Below are positions 26,872-34,708 of a stretch of DNA of 64,000 bases, piece by piece. The stretch is taken from positions 141,573 to 205,572 of the forward strand of contig NZ_AQXE01000001.1 in assembly GCF_000375485.1 (NCBI RefSeq), given 5' to 3'. Source of the DNA: Desulfovibrio oxyclinae DSM 11498. GTDB taxonomy: Bacteria > Desulfobacterota > Desulfovibrionia > Desulfovibrionales > Desulfovibrionaceae. The notes below the pieces were generated by a model that was not told where the DNA came from, did not search any database, and saw only the letters and a program-made list of their open reading frames with translations. Position 1 is the first letter of the stretch; every line of letters starts with the position of its first letter. A program made the position numbers and the translations under genes.

Positions 26872-27060
26872 GTGGAAGACAAAACCGCATACACCTTGAA
26901 GGACATTGCCGACCGTCAAGCCGGGCTTGAACGCCAGCACAGTGCGATCTATCAGAAGCTCGATGAGATATGCGACGAACTCCGCCGCGTGCGCTTTGCC
27001 GCAGAGGGAGCAGAGAGCAAAGCCGCCGAAGCAGTAAGCTTGATTCATGAGATGGACTAG
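26872..27060 (+). CDS. Small coiled-coil protein
   Basis: A 62-residue, mostly helical protein (LKDIADRQAGLERQHSAIYQ and LRRVRFAAEGAESKAAEAV) with GTG start and AGGGGA upstream, 15 bases after the small terminase. It probably forms a coiled coil. No family is recognised; a phage-accessory role follows only from position. Confidence 0.55.
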   Translation: MEDKTAYTLKDIADRQAGLERQHSAIYQKLDEICDELRRVRFAAEGAESKAAEAVSLIHEMD

Positions 27061-27098
27061 CCCGTTGACAGCGGCGGCCCATTCGGGCAATTCTGGCT

Positions 27099-27317
27099 CC
27101 GTAAAACTACTCGGGGGTCCTTCGCCCTCGCTGGTCCGTTTGGTCGGGCCGCAATCGAAGGCTTTTTTATGTCTGCATTTCGCCATGGTCATGCTATGGC
27201 GTTCATATTGCGGCGCAGTGTCCCGGAACCCGCGAGGGCCGGGGGGCTTCCGAGTAGGCCTTACAGCACTGTGCCGCTCTTTTGTGGGCGGCAAACCGTA
27301 AAACAACTCGGAGGTCC
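27099..27317 (+). repeat. Pair of 22-bp direct repeats flanking a gene-free 175-bp stretch
   Basis: The 22-base block CCGTAAAAC-N-ACTCGG-N-GGTCC occurs at 27099-27120 and 27296-27317 with two differences. The second copy is the leader and ribosome-binding site of the next gene, while the first has no start codon after it. The stretch between is GC-rich and has no supported gene. It may be the trace of a duplication or deletion, or a DNA site such as a packaging sequence. Confidence 0.5.
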
Positions 27318-27318
27318 T

Positions 27319-27594
27319 ATGTCCCAACCCACACCCCAGATTACTGGAACACGTCCCACCTACAGGCCCTTGAACAGCCTTTGCTATGAGGCTTCAGAGA
27401 CAGCGGCAGACATTGCCCTGAGCATGAGAGCTCTTGCTGAGAATCTGGAGCACAACGGCTTTCTTGGAGTGGCCCACCTTCTTGATCTGCTGGCAGACGA
27501 GGCCGGAGGCCTTGCCGACAGCATTGAAGCCATTCCGGAAGCATGGTCCGAAGATGAGCAACAGGTAAAGAGTGAGGGGGAAAGTAATGCTTAG
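27319..27594 (+). CDS. Small acidic island protein
   Basis: A 91-residue acidic protein. ATG at 27319 is preceded by CGGAGG. It contains SLCYEASETAADIALSMRAL and HLLDLLADEAGGLADSIEAI, a helical pattern without a known family. It overlaps the next gene by 8 bases. Function is unknown. Confidence 0.55.
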   Translation: MSQPTPQITGTRPTYRPLNSLCYEASETAADIALSMRALAENLEHNGFLGVAHLLDLLADEAGGLADSIEAIPEAWSEDEQQVKSEGESNA

Positions 27595-27961
27595 AGTGTT
27601 CCGCAGAAAGTCTAATGCCGTCGAGATCCCGGAGCGCAGAACCGCCTTTAGCATCCCAGCCCAGCTACTCGCACACGTCTTCTTTGAAAAGGGCGGTCCG
27701 CTTGAACACCTTGAAGGGCCTGAAAAGCGCGAGGCCTTCAACGATATTCGCGACAGGCTACACAGTTGCGGCTTTGAGGTCTCCCTAGGCAGTCGTCCCC
27801 TCACAACCCCGGACCGTGTGGCCCTGGGAAAGCTGCACGAGATCATGCAAAGAGGCGGCGTGTGGGTTGATGAGATCAAGGACAAGATAAACCGCACCCA
27901 TGACTATTATAGCGCGAGGGAGAAGATGGGCCGCGCTGTCCCGCTCCCGTGGCCGCGCTAG
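27587..27961 (+). CDS. Last island gene, unknown function
   Basis: A 124-residue protein starting at ATG 27587 with GAGGGGG upstream. It has a basic start (LRVFRRKSNAVEIPERR) and a soluble alpha/beta-looking body (FEKGGPLEHLEGPEKREAF, EIMQRGGVWVDEIKDKI). No family is recognised. A strong terminator follows within 25 bases, so it ends the island transcript. Confidence 0.55.
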   Translation: MLRVFRRKSNAVEIPERRTAFSIPAQLLAHVFFEKGGPLEHLEGPEKREAFNDIRDRLHSCGFEVSLGSRPLTTPDRVALGKLHEIMQRGGVWVDEIKDKINRTHDYYSAREKMGRAVPLPWPR

Positions 27962-27982
27962 TCAGCACCAGCAACGAAAAAC

Positions 27983-28015
27983 AGCCCCCGCATGGTAATC
28001 GTGCGGGGGCTTTCT
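27983..28015 (+). terminator. Terminator of the island operon
   Basis: AGCCCCCGCA (27983-27992) and TGCGGGGGCT (28002-28011) pair perfectly around a 9-base loop and are followed by TTTCT. Confidence 0.88.
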
Positions 28016-28335
28016 CATGCTCAAAAAAGTACCCCCTTTTTTTCGGATTACTCCGCAGAAAACTTTCCTCGTCGGTCTACAGAAGGACGGGCCTAGACTT
28101 TTACACCCCCCCCTGCCAATACCCGGAAAACCTCACAGAAGAATCCCCCCTACGGTCCTCACTCGACAGTCCTGAGAGATGTGTCGTATATGTAGAGCAG
28201 AGAGACGCAAGGGGGGAGGTCGGGCGTGATTGAAGGCTTTCTAGCAAGGGCCTCTTGTGGGTAATACAGCGGGTAATGGGTTCGGTTGTTTTGTTTTAAT
28301 TCTTTTATTACAGGTGTTTGATTGTTTGCTGTGAG
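28016..28335. other. Gene-free right end of the island with arm-type repeats
   Basis: About 320 bases without a supported gene. Repeats TGTGGGTAAT (28256-28265) and AGCGGGTAAT (28268-28277) match the left-end copies in sequence and in their 12-base spacing, and probably bind integrase. Tracts of C and T (CCCCCTTTTTTT, CCCCCCCC) are also present. The rest shows nothing recognisable. Confidence 0.55.
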
Positions 28336-28354
28336 TCCTGCATTGCCCGCCACG
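28336..28354 (+). repeat. attR core, 19-bp direct repeat
   Basis: Exact copy of TCCTGCATTGCCCGCCACG from the tRNA-Arg 3' end (18565-18583). It marks the right junction of the island and is the original 3' end of the uninterrupted tRNA locus. Confidence 0.9.
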
Positions 28355-28373
28355 ATTATTATGTTTCTTCAAC

Positions 28374-28399
28374 GCCCTCGAAATTCGGGGGCTTTTTTT
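28374..28399 (+). terminator. Original tRNA-Arg terminator, displaced by the island
   Basis: GCCCTCG (28374-28380), loop AAATT, CGGGGGC (28386-28392) and seven T residues lie 20 bases beyond attR. Before insertion this would have directly followed tRNA-Arg. Confidence 0.75.
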
Positions 28400-28486
28400 A
28401 TTGCCTGTCCTTTGAGTTCTTTTTTCGGGCTGGTCCGGGACGATTCTCGCTGGACCTTCATTTCTTGCGGGATTACTGAAAAAGGC

Positions 28487-29650
28487 ATGGCACAAGTCCA
28501 CATCAGCAGTCCCCCATATATTCTTCTTGTCGAGCAGGACTATTTCATCATTCCCGAATTGCGCCGGGCCATGGAACGCTTGGGGGTACCGCATCGGCGC
28601 GTTGTTTTTCGGCAGTCTCCGGTTTTTTTGAAGGAGCTGTTCGAAGCGGTTGATTCACGCCGTCCCGACTTCATCCTGACCGTGAACCATGCCGGCCTTG
28701 ATGGTGAAGGGCAGGTTCTGGAACTGCTGAGGAGGCGCGGCGTGCTGCTGGCGAGCTGGTTTGTGGACCGTCACGAGATGTATATGCGGGGACCGGTCTC
28801 GCCGGATGCGCTGCTGGCAGTTTTTTCGTGGGACCCGCAGGCGCCCAAGAGTATCGCAAGAACTGGCGTGGCGTACTCGGGGTATCTTCCTTTGGCAGCG
28901 GACCCTGAATGCTTCCGTCAGCCAGTTGAAGAGCTTCGTTGTTCCGGTGTCGGATTCGTGGGGTCTTCATGGACCGGGAAGGTCGTGGATGTGTTGAAAG
29001 CCGGGCGCTATGGCGCAGAGCTGCTGCGCGGCTTCAAACCTCTGGCGGAGAAATGGCTTGAGTCGCCGCAAACTCCGGTATTCAGCCTTTTGCGAGGCGA
29101 AAAGGCGCTTTATGAAATCTGGAAGACACTCTCGGATGAAGCGCGGACCCTCTACATTCGGTTGGTGCAGATGGAGGCTACCCGAAAGCACAGGGTTCAC
29201 TTCGTTCGTCAACTCCTTCCGTTCAGGCCTGTGGTGGTCGGAGATGCTTACTGGCGAAAAACGTTGGCTGGCCTTGGCGAGTACGAGTGGATGCCGAGGT
29301 TGTCCTATCGTGAAGAATTGCCCGGGTTCTATGGTCGCAATGCGGTCAACTTCAATGTGACCAGCCTGCAGTCATATGCCTCGGTCAATCAGCGAGTGTT
29401 CGATGTCCCTGCCTGCGGCGGCTTTCTCCTGACTGATGCAGGAGGAGCGCTGGAGCGTTTGTTTGACCCGGACAAGGAAGTGGTTTGTTACGATCGGTCC
29501 GAGGATGTCGATCCTCAGGTGTCGCGCTGGCTTGAGGACTCGGCAGGCAGGCGCAAGGTGGTCGAGGCGGCCCGTCACAGGATTCTTGCCGAGCACACCT
29601 ACGAGCATCGCTTGGCGGAGATCGCTTCCGTGATGCGAAAAGTTTTTTGA
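28487..29650 (+). CDS. CgeB-like glycosyltransferase
   Basis: A 387-residue soluble protein. The N-terminal half (ILLVEQDYFIIPELRRAM, RPDFILTVNHAGLDGEGQVL, VLLASWFVDRHEMYM) matches the DUF3880-type domain, and the C-terminal half (NFNVTSLQSYASVNQRVFDVPACGGFLLTD, seen in pieces) matches the Glyco_trans_1_2 domain of CgeB-family glycosyltransferases. Such enzymes often modify spore coat, flagellin or surface glycans. ATG at 28487 is chosen from the start of similarity; its ribosome-binding site is weak. It lies just outside the island and has no sugar genes next to it. Confidence 0.8.
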   Translation: MAQVHISSPPYILLVEQDYFIIPELRRAMERLGVPHRRVVFRQSPVFLKELFEAVDSRRPDFILTVNHAGLDGEGQVLELLRRRGVLLASWFVDRHEMYMRGPVSPDALLAVFSWDPQAPKSIARTGVAYSGYLPLAADPECFRQPVEELRCSGVGFVGSSWTGKVVDVLKAGRYGAELLRGFKPLAEKWLESPQTPVFSLLRGEKALYEIWKTLSDEARTLYIRLVQMEATRKHRVHFVRQLLPFRPVVVGDAYWRKTLAGLGEYEWMPRLSYREELPGFYGRNAVNFNVTSLQSYASVNQRVFDVPACGGFLLTDAGGALERLFDPDKEVVCYDRSEDVDPQVSRWLEDSAGRRKVVEAARHRILAEHTYEHRLAEIASVMRKVF

Positions 29651-29665
29651 GGTCCAGCAGTCGGG

Positions 29666-29821
29666 CTATTCAGGGGTGTCATCGGAGGACTGCTCATCCT
29701 CAAGAGGACCCTGTTCTTTTTCCCGCTTTTTTTCCTGCTTTTTGAGCAGCTTTTCTTCTTTCTTCTTTTTCTTGGCCAGATCTTTCTGTCGTTTTTCGAA
29801 CTTGTAATTGCGTTGGGCCAA
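29666..29821 (-). CDS. 51-residue lysine/glutamate-rich protein
   Basis: A TTG-started frame with AGGAGG five bases upstream encodes 51 residues: MAQRNYKFEKRQKDLAKKKK at the start, then a strongly charged helix and an acidic tail (LEDEQSSDDTPE). The excellent ribosome-binding site and the clean stop support a real gene. It is probably an unfolded or helical nucleic-acid- or ribosome-associated protein, but no function is known. It lies downstream of the RRM gene, beyond that gene's terminator. Confidence 0.6.
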   Translation of the reverse strand: MAQRNYKFEKRQKDLAKKKKKEEKLLKKQEKKREKEQGPLEDEQSSDDTPE

Positions 29822-29844
29822 CGAGGCCTCCTGTGTAAAAGGTG

Positions 29845-29881
29845 AAAAAAAGCGCCCGCCTCCCGGATGAGAGACGGGCGC
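29845..29881 (-). terminator. Terminator of the RRM protein gene
   Basis: On the minus strand GCGCCCG (29875-29881) pairs with CGGGCGC (29852-29858), and a run of seven T residues follows. Confidence 0.85.
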
Positions 29882-29905
29882 CGGATGCCTTACTGAAGCG
29901 AGAAG

Positions 29906-30169
29906 CTACCAGCGCGGGCGCTCGACGCGGGGACGAGCTTCGTTCACTTTGATATTGCGGCCGCCGAAATCCTTGCCGTCAAGGTTGTCGATGGCTTCCT
30001 GCGCGTCGGCGTCGCCCATTTCGACGAAACCGAAGCCACGGGGGCGGCCGGTTTCACGGTCCTCGATGAGATTGACGGAGTTGACTTCGCCGTAGGTCTG
30101 GAACGCGGCGCGAACTTCGTCTTCGGTCATGGACCAGGGCAGATTGCCGACATAGAGCTTCTTGGACAT
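29906..30169 (-). CDS. RRM-type RNA-binding protein
   Basis: An 87-residue single RNA-recognition-motif protein. RNP2 is KLYVGNL (residues 3-9) and RNP1 is RPRGFGFVEM, with the expected DRETG before it. Proteins of this size and type are common in cyanobacteria and deltaproteobacteria and resemble cold-inducible RNA-binding proteins. ATG at 30169 has GGAGA upstream. It is a monocistronic gene with its own terminator; RNA targets are unknown. Confidence 0.92.
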   Translation of the reverse strand: MSKKLYVGNLPWSMTEDEVRAAFQTYGEVNSVNLIEDRETGRPRGFGFVEMGDADAQEAIDNLDGKDFGGRNIKVNEARPRVERPRW

Positions 30170-30301
30170 GTACTGTTCTCCTAGAACAAGAGTGATGATG
30201 CAATGGCGCCCGTGCGCCAATAATAATAAAGGAGCAGCAAGCAAGATGCTTTCGCTGCTCCTGAATGTACCTGTTTTCTTCAAACCAGCGCTGGCCAACA
30301 T

Positions 30302-30633
30302 TCGGACCGCGCCTCCACGGGTGCCGCTGGTGTGTGTCAGAGGGGACAGTCGGTTAAATGTGAAGCTGTGTCAAGAACTATTTTTGAAAAGAATTATAAT
30401 GCGGATATTGAGCCTCTTGTTTGAAGCTTCCAAAATCAGAAATAATTACGATAATTCTTTTTTAAAAAATTCAAATTAAAATGCAATTACTCGACAAGTG
30501 TGTTTTTTGGTTGTGTATTGTGTATGAAATCTCCTGTTCGTTGTTTTTGTGGGTGAGTAATTCGTTTCATTTTTTATGAAGAGTTGCATTCGAGTGTTGT
30601 GGTTATATCAGCCAAGTGTGTCACAATAAAAGC
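30302..30633. other. AT-rich intergenic region
   Basis: About 330 bases without a supported gene, much richer in A and T than the surroundings from about 30360 on. It must contain the promoters of the divergent RRM and YkgJ-type genes. No clear promoter, RNA or repeat could be pinned down by eye. Confidence 0.5.
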
Positions 30634-31407
30634 ATGAGCGATTGCTCATCTGTTGAGGTCGATAAGTTCATGCTTGAAATCCGTCGAGATTCTGTGCCAA
30701 AAGGTAGCCCCGCTCATGTGGATGAGTGGTGTAACAGTGAAATGCACATCCCGATGGAGGCTTGCATCCCTACCTGGAACGATAAGAACAATGCCACGGA
30801 TTTCGTTGCTGAAAAGCTCGGCAATGATCTGTCTGAACCATCACTGGTGGCCGTGACCGAGGCTTTGCACAGTGAGGTTTTGCTTGGAACTCCCCGGGAT
30901 GCGGCCTGTGGCGCGGGGTGTCATTACTGTTGCCACATCATTGTGCATGCGAGCATTCCGGAAACGATCAAGGTTGCTTGCGGTGTGGACCGCTCCATCT
31001 TCAACCGAGTGCATGACCAGCTGGACGCCTTGAGCCGGGACGAATGGATTTCCTACAAGAATCACTGGGTGGAGAATCAGATTCCATGCCCGTTCCTGCT
31101 GGACGGAAACTGCTCGGTGTATGAATGTCGCCCCAGTGTCTGCCGAGGGCAGTATTCACTGAACGCGAATGAATGCATCGATGCCTACCACTCCTGCGAT
31201 CCCGAGTCATCGGTGACGAATTTCTTCAACCACAAGCGGGTCAGCGCCATTCCTCGCGATGCGTTGGTGGACGGGTGCGCCGCTGTAGGGCTTCATTCTT
31301 ATCTGGTGATAATGCCGCTGGCGGTGCGCATCCTGCTCAAGGAGAAGGATGCGGTGCCGCGTTGGCTTGCCGGTGAGGATGTTTTTCGCGAAGCCTGCGC
31401 CCACTGA
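30634..31407 (+). CDS. YkgJ-family cysteine-cluster protein
   Basis: A 257-residue protein with the YkgJ/FliB-like zinc- or iron-binding cysteine pattern: CGAGCHYCCH in the middle, then CPFLLDGNCSVYECRPSVCRG. Such proteins are thought to bind a metal or Fe-S cluster, and their function is largely unknown. The start is uncertain because no good ribosome-binding site is seen; ATG at 30634 is used and a GTG at 30616 is an alternative. The gene stands alone. Confidence 0.75.
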   Translation: MSDCSSVEVDKFMLEIRRDSVPKGSPAHVDEWCNSEMHIPMEACIPTWNDKNNATDFVAEKLGNDLSEPSLVAVTEALHSEVLLGTPRDAACGAGCHYCCHIIVHASIPETIKVACGVDRSIFNRVHDQLDALSRDEWISYKNHWVENQIPCPFLLDGNCSVYECRPSVCRGQYSLNANECIDAYHSCDPESSVTNFFNHKRVSAIPRDALVDGCAAVGLHSYLVIMPLAVRILLKEKDAVPRWLAGEDVFREACAH

Positions 31408-31465
31408 GTATATAATGAACAAGATCCGCTCCGAGCGGGTTTTTCATTGGATCCTGAACGAAAGA

Positions 31466-31491
31466 AGCCTCCAGTCGAAACTGGAGGCTTT
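31466..31491. terminator. Terminator between the YkgJ-type gene and tRNA-Val
   Basis: GCCTCCAG (31467-31474) and CTGGAGGC (31481-31488) form a perfect stem, with T-rich tracts on both strands. It can end the + strand gene and the minus-strand tRNA. Confidence 0.8.
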
Positions 31492-31502
31492 TGCTTTCGT
31501 GG

Positions 31503-31579
<77 letters not shown>

Positions 31580-31639
31580 ACGGCGGAGAAGACTTATACG
31601 TTCAGCGATGCTGCTTTGCAAGCCCTTTTTTGATTTTTT

Positions 31640-33739
31640 TCATGTTTCCGCCCTTGGCGGATCGCATGATTCACAGTCGTCGCCGGACCTGTGGTAGCAG
31701 GTGAGTCCGCAGCGCATGCAGCGGCACATTTCATACTTTGCCTGCTCCGTATCCAGCGCACCCTCCACTTCGGAAAAGGTGCATACGCGCTCTTCGCCAT
31801 GGCAAAGGTGAGGCATCTTGGAACGGTGTCTGACGTTGACGTTGTGCACGTCCTTGAAGATCGTATAGGGAATCATTCCGCGCTGTTTTCTCTTGGGCAC
31901 GAGAAGCGCGTCTTCGGTCAGCAACTGGTGGATGCTCCGTGCGGCCTTGCGGCCCTCCCCGAGCGCGGAGATGACGAGATCCGGCCCGAGGTGCGCGTCC
32001 CCGCCGACAAAAACGTTGGGCACGGCGGTTTGCAACGTGTCCGGATCTGCTGCAAGGGTGCGCCATTTGGTGGATTCTATGGAGCATTGTCCTTCGTCAT
32101 CATACAGACATTCCAGTTCTGGGCGTTGGCCGATGGCCAGAAGAACCATATCGCACTCGATGCGGCTTTCGGAACCTTCTACCGGAACAGGCTTTCTACG
32201 GCCGGAAGCATCCGGCTCGCCGAGTTCGTTTCGGGTGAATTCCAGGTGAGTGACCCGGCCTTCGTCATTGGCGATGAACCGTTTTGGGGTCGCGAGCATC
32301 TGGAATTTGATGCCCTCGTCCTCGCAGGCCTGAACCTCTTCGACATTGGCGGGCATCTCCTCACGCGTGCGGCGATAGACCATGGTGACCTCCGCGCCGA
32401 GCCGCAAACTGGTCCGGGCGCTGTCCACTGCGGTGTTGCCGCCGCCGATGACAACGACCTTTTTGCCAACTTTGCCCGGCACGCCAAGGCCGACCTTGGT
32501 CAGGAATTCCGTGCCGCCCTCGACCCCTTTCGCGTCCGCTCCCTCAATGGGCAGCTGACCGCTGATCCATGCTCCGATGCCGAGGAACACAGCTTCATAG
32601 CCCTGTTCTTCCAGTGAAGGCAGCGAAATGTCCCGGCCGAACTTGGTCTCCGTCATCACGTCGATGCCGAGATCAAGGATGCCTTCAATCTCCCAGTCGA
32701 GCACGGACTTTGGAAGGCGATACTCGGGAATCCCGTATCGCAACTGGCCGCCGATCTTGGGCATCGAGTCGAAAATCGTGGGGGAGTGGCCCAATCTGCG
32801 CAGGAAGTATGCGCAGGATATCCCTGCCGGGCCGCCGCCGATGACGGCCACCTTGCGCCCCGTTTCAGGCAGGCACTCGATGGGCTGGCGCTCACCGGAG
32901 TTCATCTCCCAGTCCGCAATGTAGCGTTTGATCATGTTGATGCCGATGGGCTCCTCGACATGCTGTCTGCGGCATTCCTTTTCGCAGGGGCGTGGGCAGA
33001 CGCGGCCGATGGAGAGCGGCATGGGGATGCGTTCGCGGATGGTGGCCAGAGCACCGGCCATGTCGCCCCGACTGGCCTGCTCGATGTAGCGGGGAATATT
33101 GATTTCACCGGGGCACCGCTGGCGGCACGGGGCGAGACAGTCGGTCTCCAGATTGAGGTGGATCATTTTTGAGGACAGGCTCACCAAAGAAATGACGCCA
33201 CGGGGGCAGGCCACCACGCATCCGTTGCAGGCCACGCAGCGTTCTGGGTTGACCACGGGGTAGCCGTTCGGTCCCATGCGGATGGCGTCGAAAGCGCAGG
33301 CGTCCACGCAGGAGCCGTAGCCGAGGCAGCCCTCGGGGCACATTTTGGAGCCGGTGTAGAGCATGGCCTGTGCGCGGCAGTCGCTGACGCCCTCGTATCC
33401 GTAAACATCCTCTGCGCGGTCGCCGCCAGTGCAGTCCACGAAGGCGAGCTTCGGCTCCGCGACTTTCAGTTCGATGCCCATGACCCGCGCGACGTTTTTT
33501 GCCACCTCCGGTCCGCCGATGACGCAGACGTCGGATCCGGCTTCGCCCTTGACCACCCCGTTTGCCGCGCCGTTGCAGCCCGGATAGCCGCATGCGCCGC
33601 AGTTGGCGCCTGCAAGGACGCGTTCCACCTTGGCGATGCGAGGGTCTTCGTAAACATAGAGAACCTTGGAGGCCACCGCGAGGATGACAGCCGCCGTGAA
33701 TCCGATGCCGAGAAGGACGAGAACCGAGGATGCAATCAT
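31640..33739 (-). CDS. rnfB: RnfB fused to GltD-like NADPH oxidoreductase (cluster 1)
   Basis: A 699-residue fusion. Residues 1-27 form the RnfB membrane anchor. Cys47, Cys50, Cys55 and Cys72 bind the first [4Fe-4S] cluster, and a ferredoxin domain (about 134-185) binds two more. From about residue 200 a glutamate-synthase-small-subunit-like part follows: CLAPCRQRCP, FAD motif GGGPAG (301-306) and NADPH motif GGGNTA (432-437) with Arg456, Arg457 and Arg459. RnfB passes electrons to or from ferredoxin. The fused part should add NADPH exchange, and both nucleotide motifs are intact. It is the last gene of rnf cluster 1. Confidence 0.92.
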   Translation of the reverse strand: MIASSVLVLLGIGFTAAVILAVASKVLYVYEDPRIAKVERVLAGANCGACGYPGCNGAANGVVKGEAGSDVCVIGGPEVAKNVARVMGIELKVAEPKLAFVDCTGGDRAEDVYGYEGVSDCRAQAMLYTGSKMCPEGCLGYGSCVDACAFDAIRMGPNGYPVVNPERCVACNGCVVACPRGVISLVSLSSKMIHLNLETDCLAPCRQRCPGEINIPRYIEQASRGDMAGALATIRERIPMPLSIGRVCPRPCEKECRRQHVEEPIGINMIKRYIADWEMNSGERQPIECLPETGRKVAVIGGGPAGISCAYFLRRLGHSPTIFDSMPKIGGQLRYGIPEYRLPKSVLDWEIEGILDLGIDVMTETKFGRDISLPSLEEQGYEAVFLGIGAWISGQLPIEGADAKGVEGGTEFLTKVGLGVPGKVGKKVVVIGGGNTAVDSARTSLRLGAEVTMVYRRTREEMPANVEEVQACEDEGIKFQMLATPKRFIANDEGRVTHLEFTRNELGEPDASGRRKPVPVEGSESRIECDMVLLAIGQRPELECLYDDEGQCSIESTKWRTLAADPDTLQTAVPNVFVGGDAHLGPDLVISALGEGRKAARSIHQLLTEDALLVPKRKQRGMIPYTIFKDVHNVNVRHRSKMPHLCHGEERVCTFSEVEGALDTEQAKYEMCRCMRCGLTCYHRSGDDCESCDPPRAET

Positions 33740-33751
33740 GCCGTTACCGTA

Positions 33752-34111
33752 TCATTGGGGTTTGGCCGAGGCGAGGTCGCCTGTCGGCTCCGTTCCAGAA
33801 GCGGTGAAGCAGATGCTCACCGTACGCAGATTGGAACGGGTGCGGTGAAGGGTGCCGCACGGGACGACCAGCAGATCGCCCGGGCCGAGTGTTTCCGTGC
33901 GGTCTTCGAAATCCACTTCAAGACACCCCTGAATAACGTAGAAAGCCTCGTCGGAATCGTTGTGGGTGTGCCAGTGGAATTCGCGTTGCAGAATGCTCAC
34001 ACGAATGTCCTGATCATTGATGGTCGCGACCCGCAGGCTTTTCCAGTCTTCCTCGACCTTGTTCGTCAGCTCCAGAAGGCTGACCTTTGAAAGCCTTCCC
34101 TTTGGCTTCAT
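33752..34111 (-). CDS. Cupin-domain protein inside rnf cluster 1
   Basis: A 119-residue single-domain cupin. The metal motif is FHWHTHNDSDEAFYVIQG (H-x-H-x5-E type) and GDLLVVPCGTLH is the second half. Small cupins can be metal-binding enzymes or sensors. The gene lies 9 bases after rnfA and 12 bases before rnfB, so it is transcribed with the complex, which is unusual for rnf operons. Its role is unknown. Confidence 0.85.
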   Translation of the reverse strand: MKPKGRLSKVSLLELTNKVEEDWKSLRVATINDQDIRVSILQREFHWHTHNDSDEAFYVIQGCLEVDFEDRTETLGPGDLLVVPCGTLHRTRSNLRTVSICFTASGTEPTGDLASAKPQ

Positions 34112-34120
34112 GCCTACCTC

Positions 34121-34693
34121 CTAGCCCATTCCCTTGAACGCGAAGAAACCGAGCGACATGAGCCCGGCCATGATCAGCGCCATGGGGGTGCCTTTCAACG
34201 CTATGGGGACCCTTGCCATTTCGATGCGTTCGCGGATGCTTGCCAGCACCACGAGCGCAAGCAGAAAGCCGACGCCCGCAGCCGTGGAATACACCACCGT
34301 CTGCAACAGCGAGAACTCTTCCCGCTGGCAGATGATGGCGATGCCGAGCACGGCGCAGTTAGTGGTGATAAGCGGCAGGAAGATGCCGAGGGATTTGTAG
34401 AGCGGCGGGACCATCTTCTTGAGGAACATCTCCACGAACTGCACCAGCGAGGCGATGACCAGAATGAAGGCGATGGTCTGGAGATACCCGAGATTGTACG
34501 GCACGAGCAGATGCTTTTGCACCAGCCACGTAATGGCCGCGGCGAGCACCGCCACGAAGACCACGGCGAAGCCCATGCCCAAGGCCACCCCGGTCTCCTT
34601 GGAGGTGCCGATGAACGGACAGTTTCCGAGATATTGGGCCAGGACGATGTTGTTGACGAATATCGCCCCGATCACCAGCACGAAGTAATCCAT
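34121..34693 (-). CDS. rnfA: Electron transport complex protein RnfA (cluster 1)
   Basis: A 190-residue protein with six membrane helices. The start DYFVLVIGAIFVNNIVLAQYLGNCPFIGTS, seen in pieces, and ITTNCAVLGIAI hold the conserved cysteines (NCP and TNC) that in RnfA/NqrE bind an iron-sulfur or iron centre in the membrane. It pairs with RnfE to carry electrons across the membrane. It is separated from rnfE by two DUF2059 genes, which breaks the usual E-A order. Confidence 0.95.
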   Translation of the reverse strand: MDYFVLVIGAIFVNNIVLAQYLGNCPFIGTSKETGVALGMGFAVVFVAVLAAAITWLVQKHLLVPYNLGYLQTIAFILVIASLVQFVEMFLKKMVPPLYKSLGIFLPLITTNCAVLGIAIICQREEFSLLQTVVYSTAAGVGFLLALVVLASIRERIEMARVPIALKGTPMALIMAGLMSLGFFAFKGMG

Positions 34694-34708
34694 GCCGCTC
34701 CTTTTAGG

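Larger units (their letters stand above)
18565..28354 (+). mobile_element. Integrated phage-satellite-like island in tRNA-Arg (9.8 kb)
   Basis: The element is bounded by exact 19-bp repeats of the tRNA 3' end. In order it carries an integrase, HigBA, an AT-rich unknown gene, an AlpA-like regulator, a TOPRIM/DUF927 primase-helicase with intragenic iteron-like repeats, an ERCC4 nuclease, a P27-type small terminase and small proteins. All genes point the same way and several overlap by 4 bases. No capsid, portal, large terminase, tail or conjugation genes are present. Established knowledge: integrase + AlpA + primase + terminase small subunit without structural genes is the pattern of phage-inducible chromosomal islands. 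That this one is mobilised by a helper phage is inference. Confidence 0.85.

Noticed and set aside
27949..28233. 94-residue frame at the right end of the island
   Set aside because: It reads through the operon terminator hairpin and has no ribosome-binding site; composition is that of non-coding DNA.
18565..28354. Complete prophage or integrative conjugative element
   Set aside because: No capsid, portal, large terminase, tail, lysis, relaxase or type IV secretion gene is present in the 9.8 kb between the att repeats.
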